From Ficedula albicollis (Eukaryota > Chordata > Aves > Passeriformes > Muscicapidae), in the NCBI RefSeq assembly GCF_000247815.1, contig NC_021674.1, positions 84,202,147 to 84,266,146 on the forward strand: DNA of 64,000 nucleotides, read 5' to 3'. Below, piece after piece: positions 63,694-64,000 of this stretch; the stretch's first letter is position 1; each line of letters starts with the position of its first letter. The position numbers and the translations under genes were made by a program. Under the pieces are notes generated by a model. It did not search any database. It was not told where the DNA came from and saw only the letters and a program-made list of their open reading frames with translations.

Positions 63694-64000
63694 TTATCTT
63701 TCAGCAAAACTTCCTCACAGTAGTGAGGAAGAGCTACTGCCCTCTGACAGCAGTTCACTGGCTAAGTGCACTAAACCTGCAGAAGTGAGACCCAAAGTGA
63801 GTTAGTTCCCCCTGTGCCTCAGCTACCTCAGCTACAGCCCAGGTAAGACCCACCAGGAGGTAACAATCATCATGGCTCAGTCCTTTTCAAAGTTCTTTCC
63901 CTGTGTGCATTAAAAACAGTCCAGTAATATATTGGACATGAAGATAAGTTCAAGCAAGCCATATAACCTTGGGTTTAAGGGCATTGAGCTCTCAGACAAG
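63694..64000. other. Unique non-coding sequence at the window edge
   Basis: About 300 bp with nothing recognised; the window ends without a feature boundary. Confidence 0.5.

Overview
The window reads as avian nuclear DNA: AT-rich, intron-poor sequence that is almost entirely non-coding. The bird assignment rests on several CR1 LINE fragments, including the diagnostic CR1 3' end with its tail of ATTCTATG-like octamers, and on an ERVL-like LTR relic whose sequence I recognise from bird genomes. I cannot name the species. No complete known gene is visible. Most open frames are short chance frames in AT-rich DNA or the reading of simple repeats (poly-C gives false poly-proline and poly-glycine frames).

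Layout. 1-15 kb: unique sequence with two long two-copy tandem duplications (340 and 359 bp), a CR1 stub, a 17-C tract inside a 27-bp duplication, and an ERVL-like LTR relic on the minus strand (10.9-11.3 kb). 15-21 kb: CR1 3' end, then a complete solo LTR at 20209-21031 with TG...CA ends and a 6-bp target duplication (GGTGTG). It carries an extraordinary run of 276 C. 21-43 kb: unique sequence, a CR1 ORF2 relic (27.1 kb), an older CR1 relic (37.4 kb), an AAAAC-type microsatellite (39.8 kb), a perfect 13-bp hairpin (26.1 kb) and many two-copy tandem duplications. The most elaborate of these is a 658-bp repeat with period 756 at 33.2-34.6 kb. 43-64 kb: two exon-level gene candidates, a CR1 relic (49.7-50.1 kb) and a 493-bp tandem duplication (62.7-63.7 kb).

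Gene candidates. On the plus strand, a signal-peptide exon (56663-56729) ends in a strong GTAAGT donor in phase 1. A 104-bp exon-like block at 60357-60460 begins in the matching phase and encodes a Cys/Trp pattern like the first half of beta-microseminoprotein (MSMB); no third exon is found before the window ends. On the minus strand, a start exon (45022-44972) and a terminal exon (44556-44434) join in phase 0 to give a possible 57-residue protein that I do not recognise. Both are inferences from splice signals, phase and composition.

The dominant structural signal is the density of local direct duplications. At least thirteen abut exactly, with units of about 47 to 493 bp, and all are two-copy; the 756-bp compound repeat is additional. 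None is inverted. Copies differ by 0 to a few bases. Either this region undergoes frequent recent micro-duplication or the assembly has kept unmerged contig ends or haplotypes.
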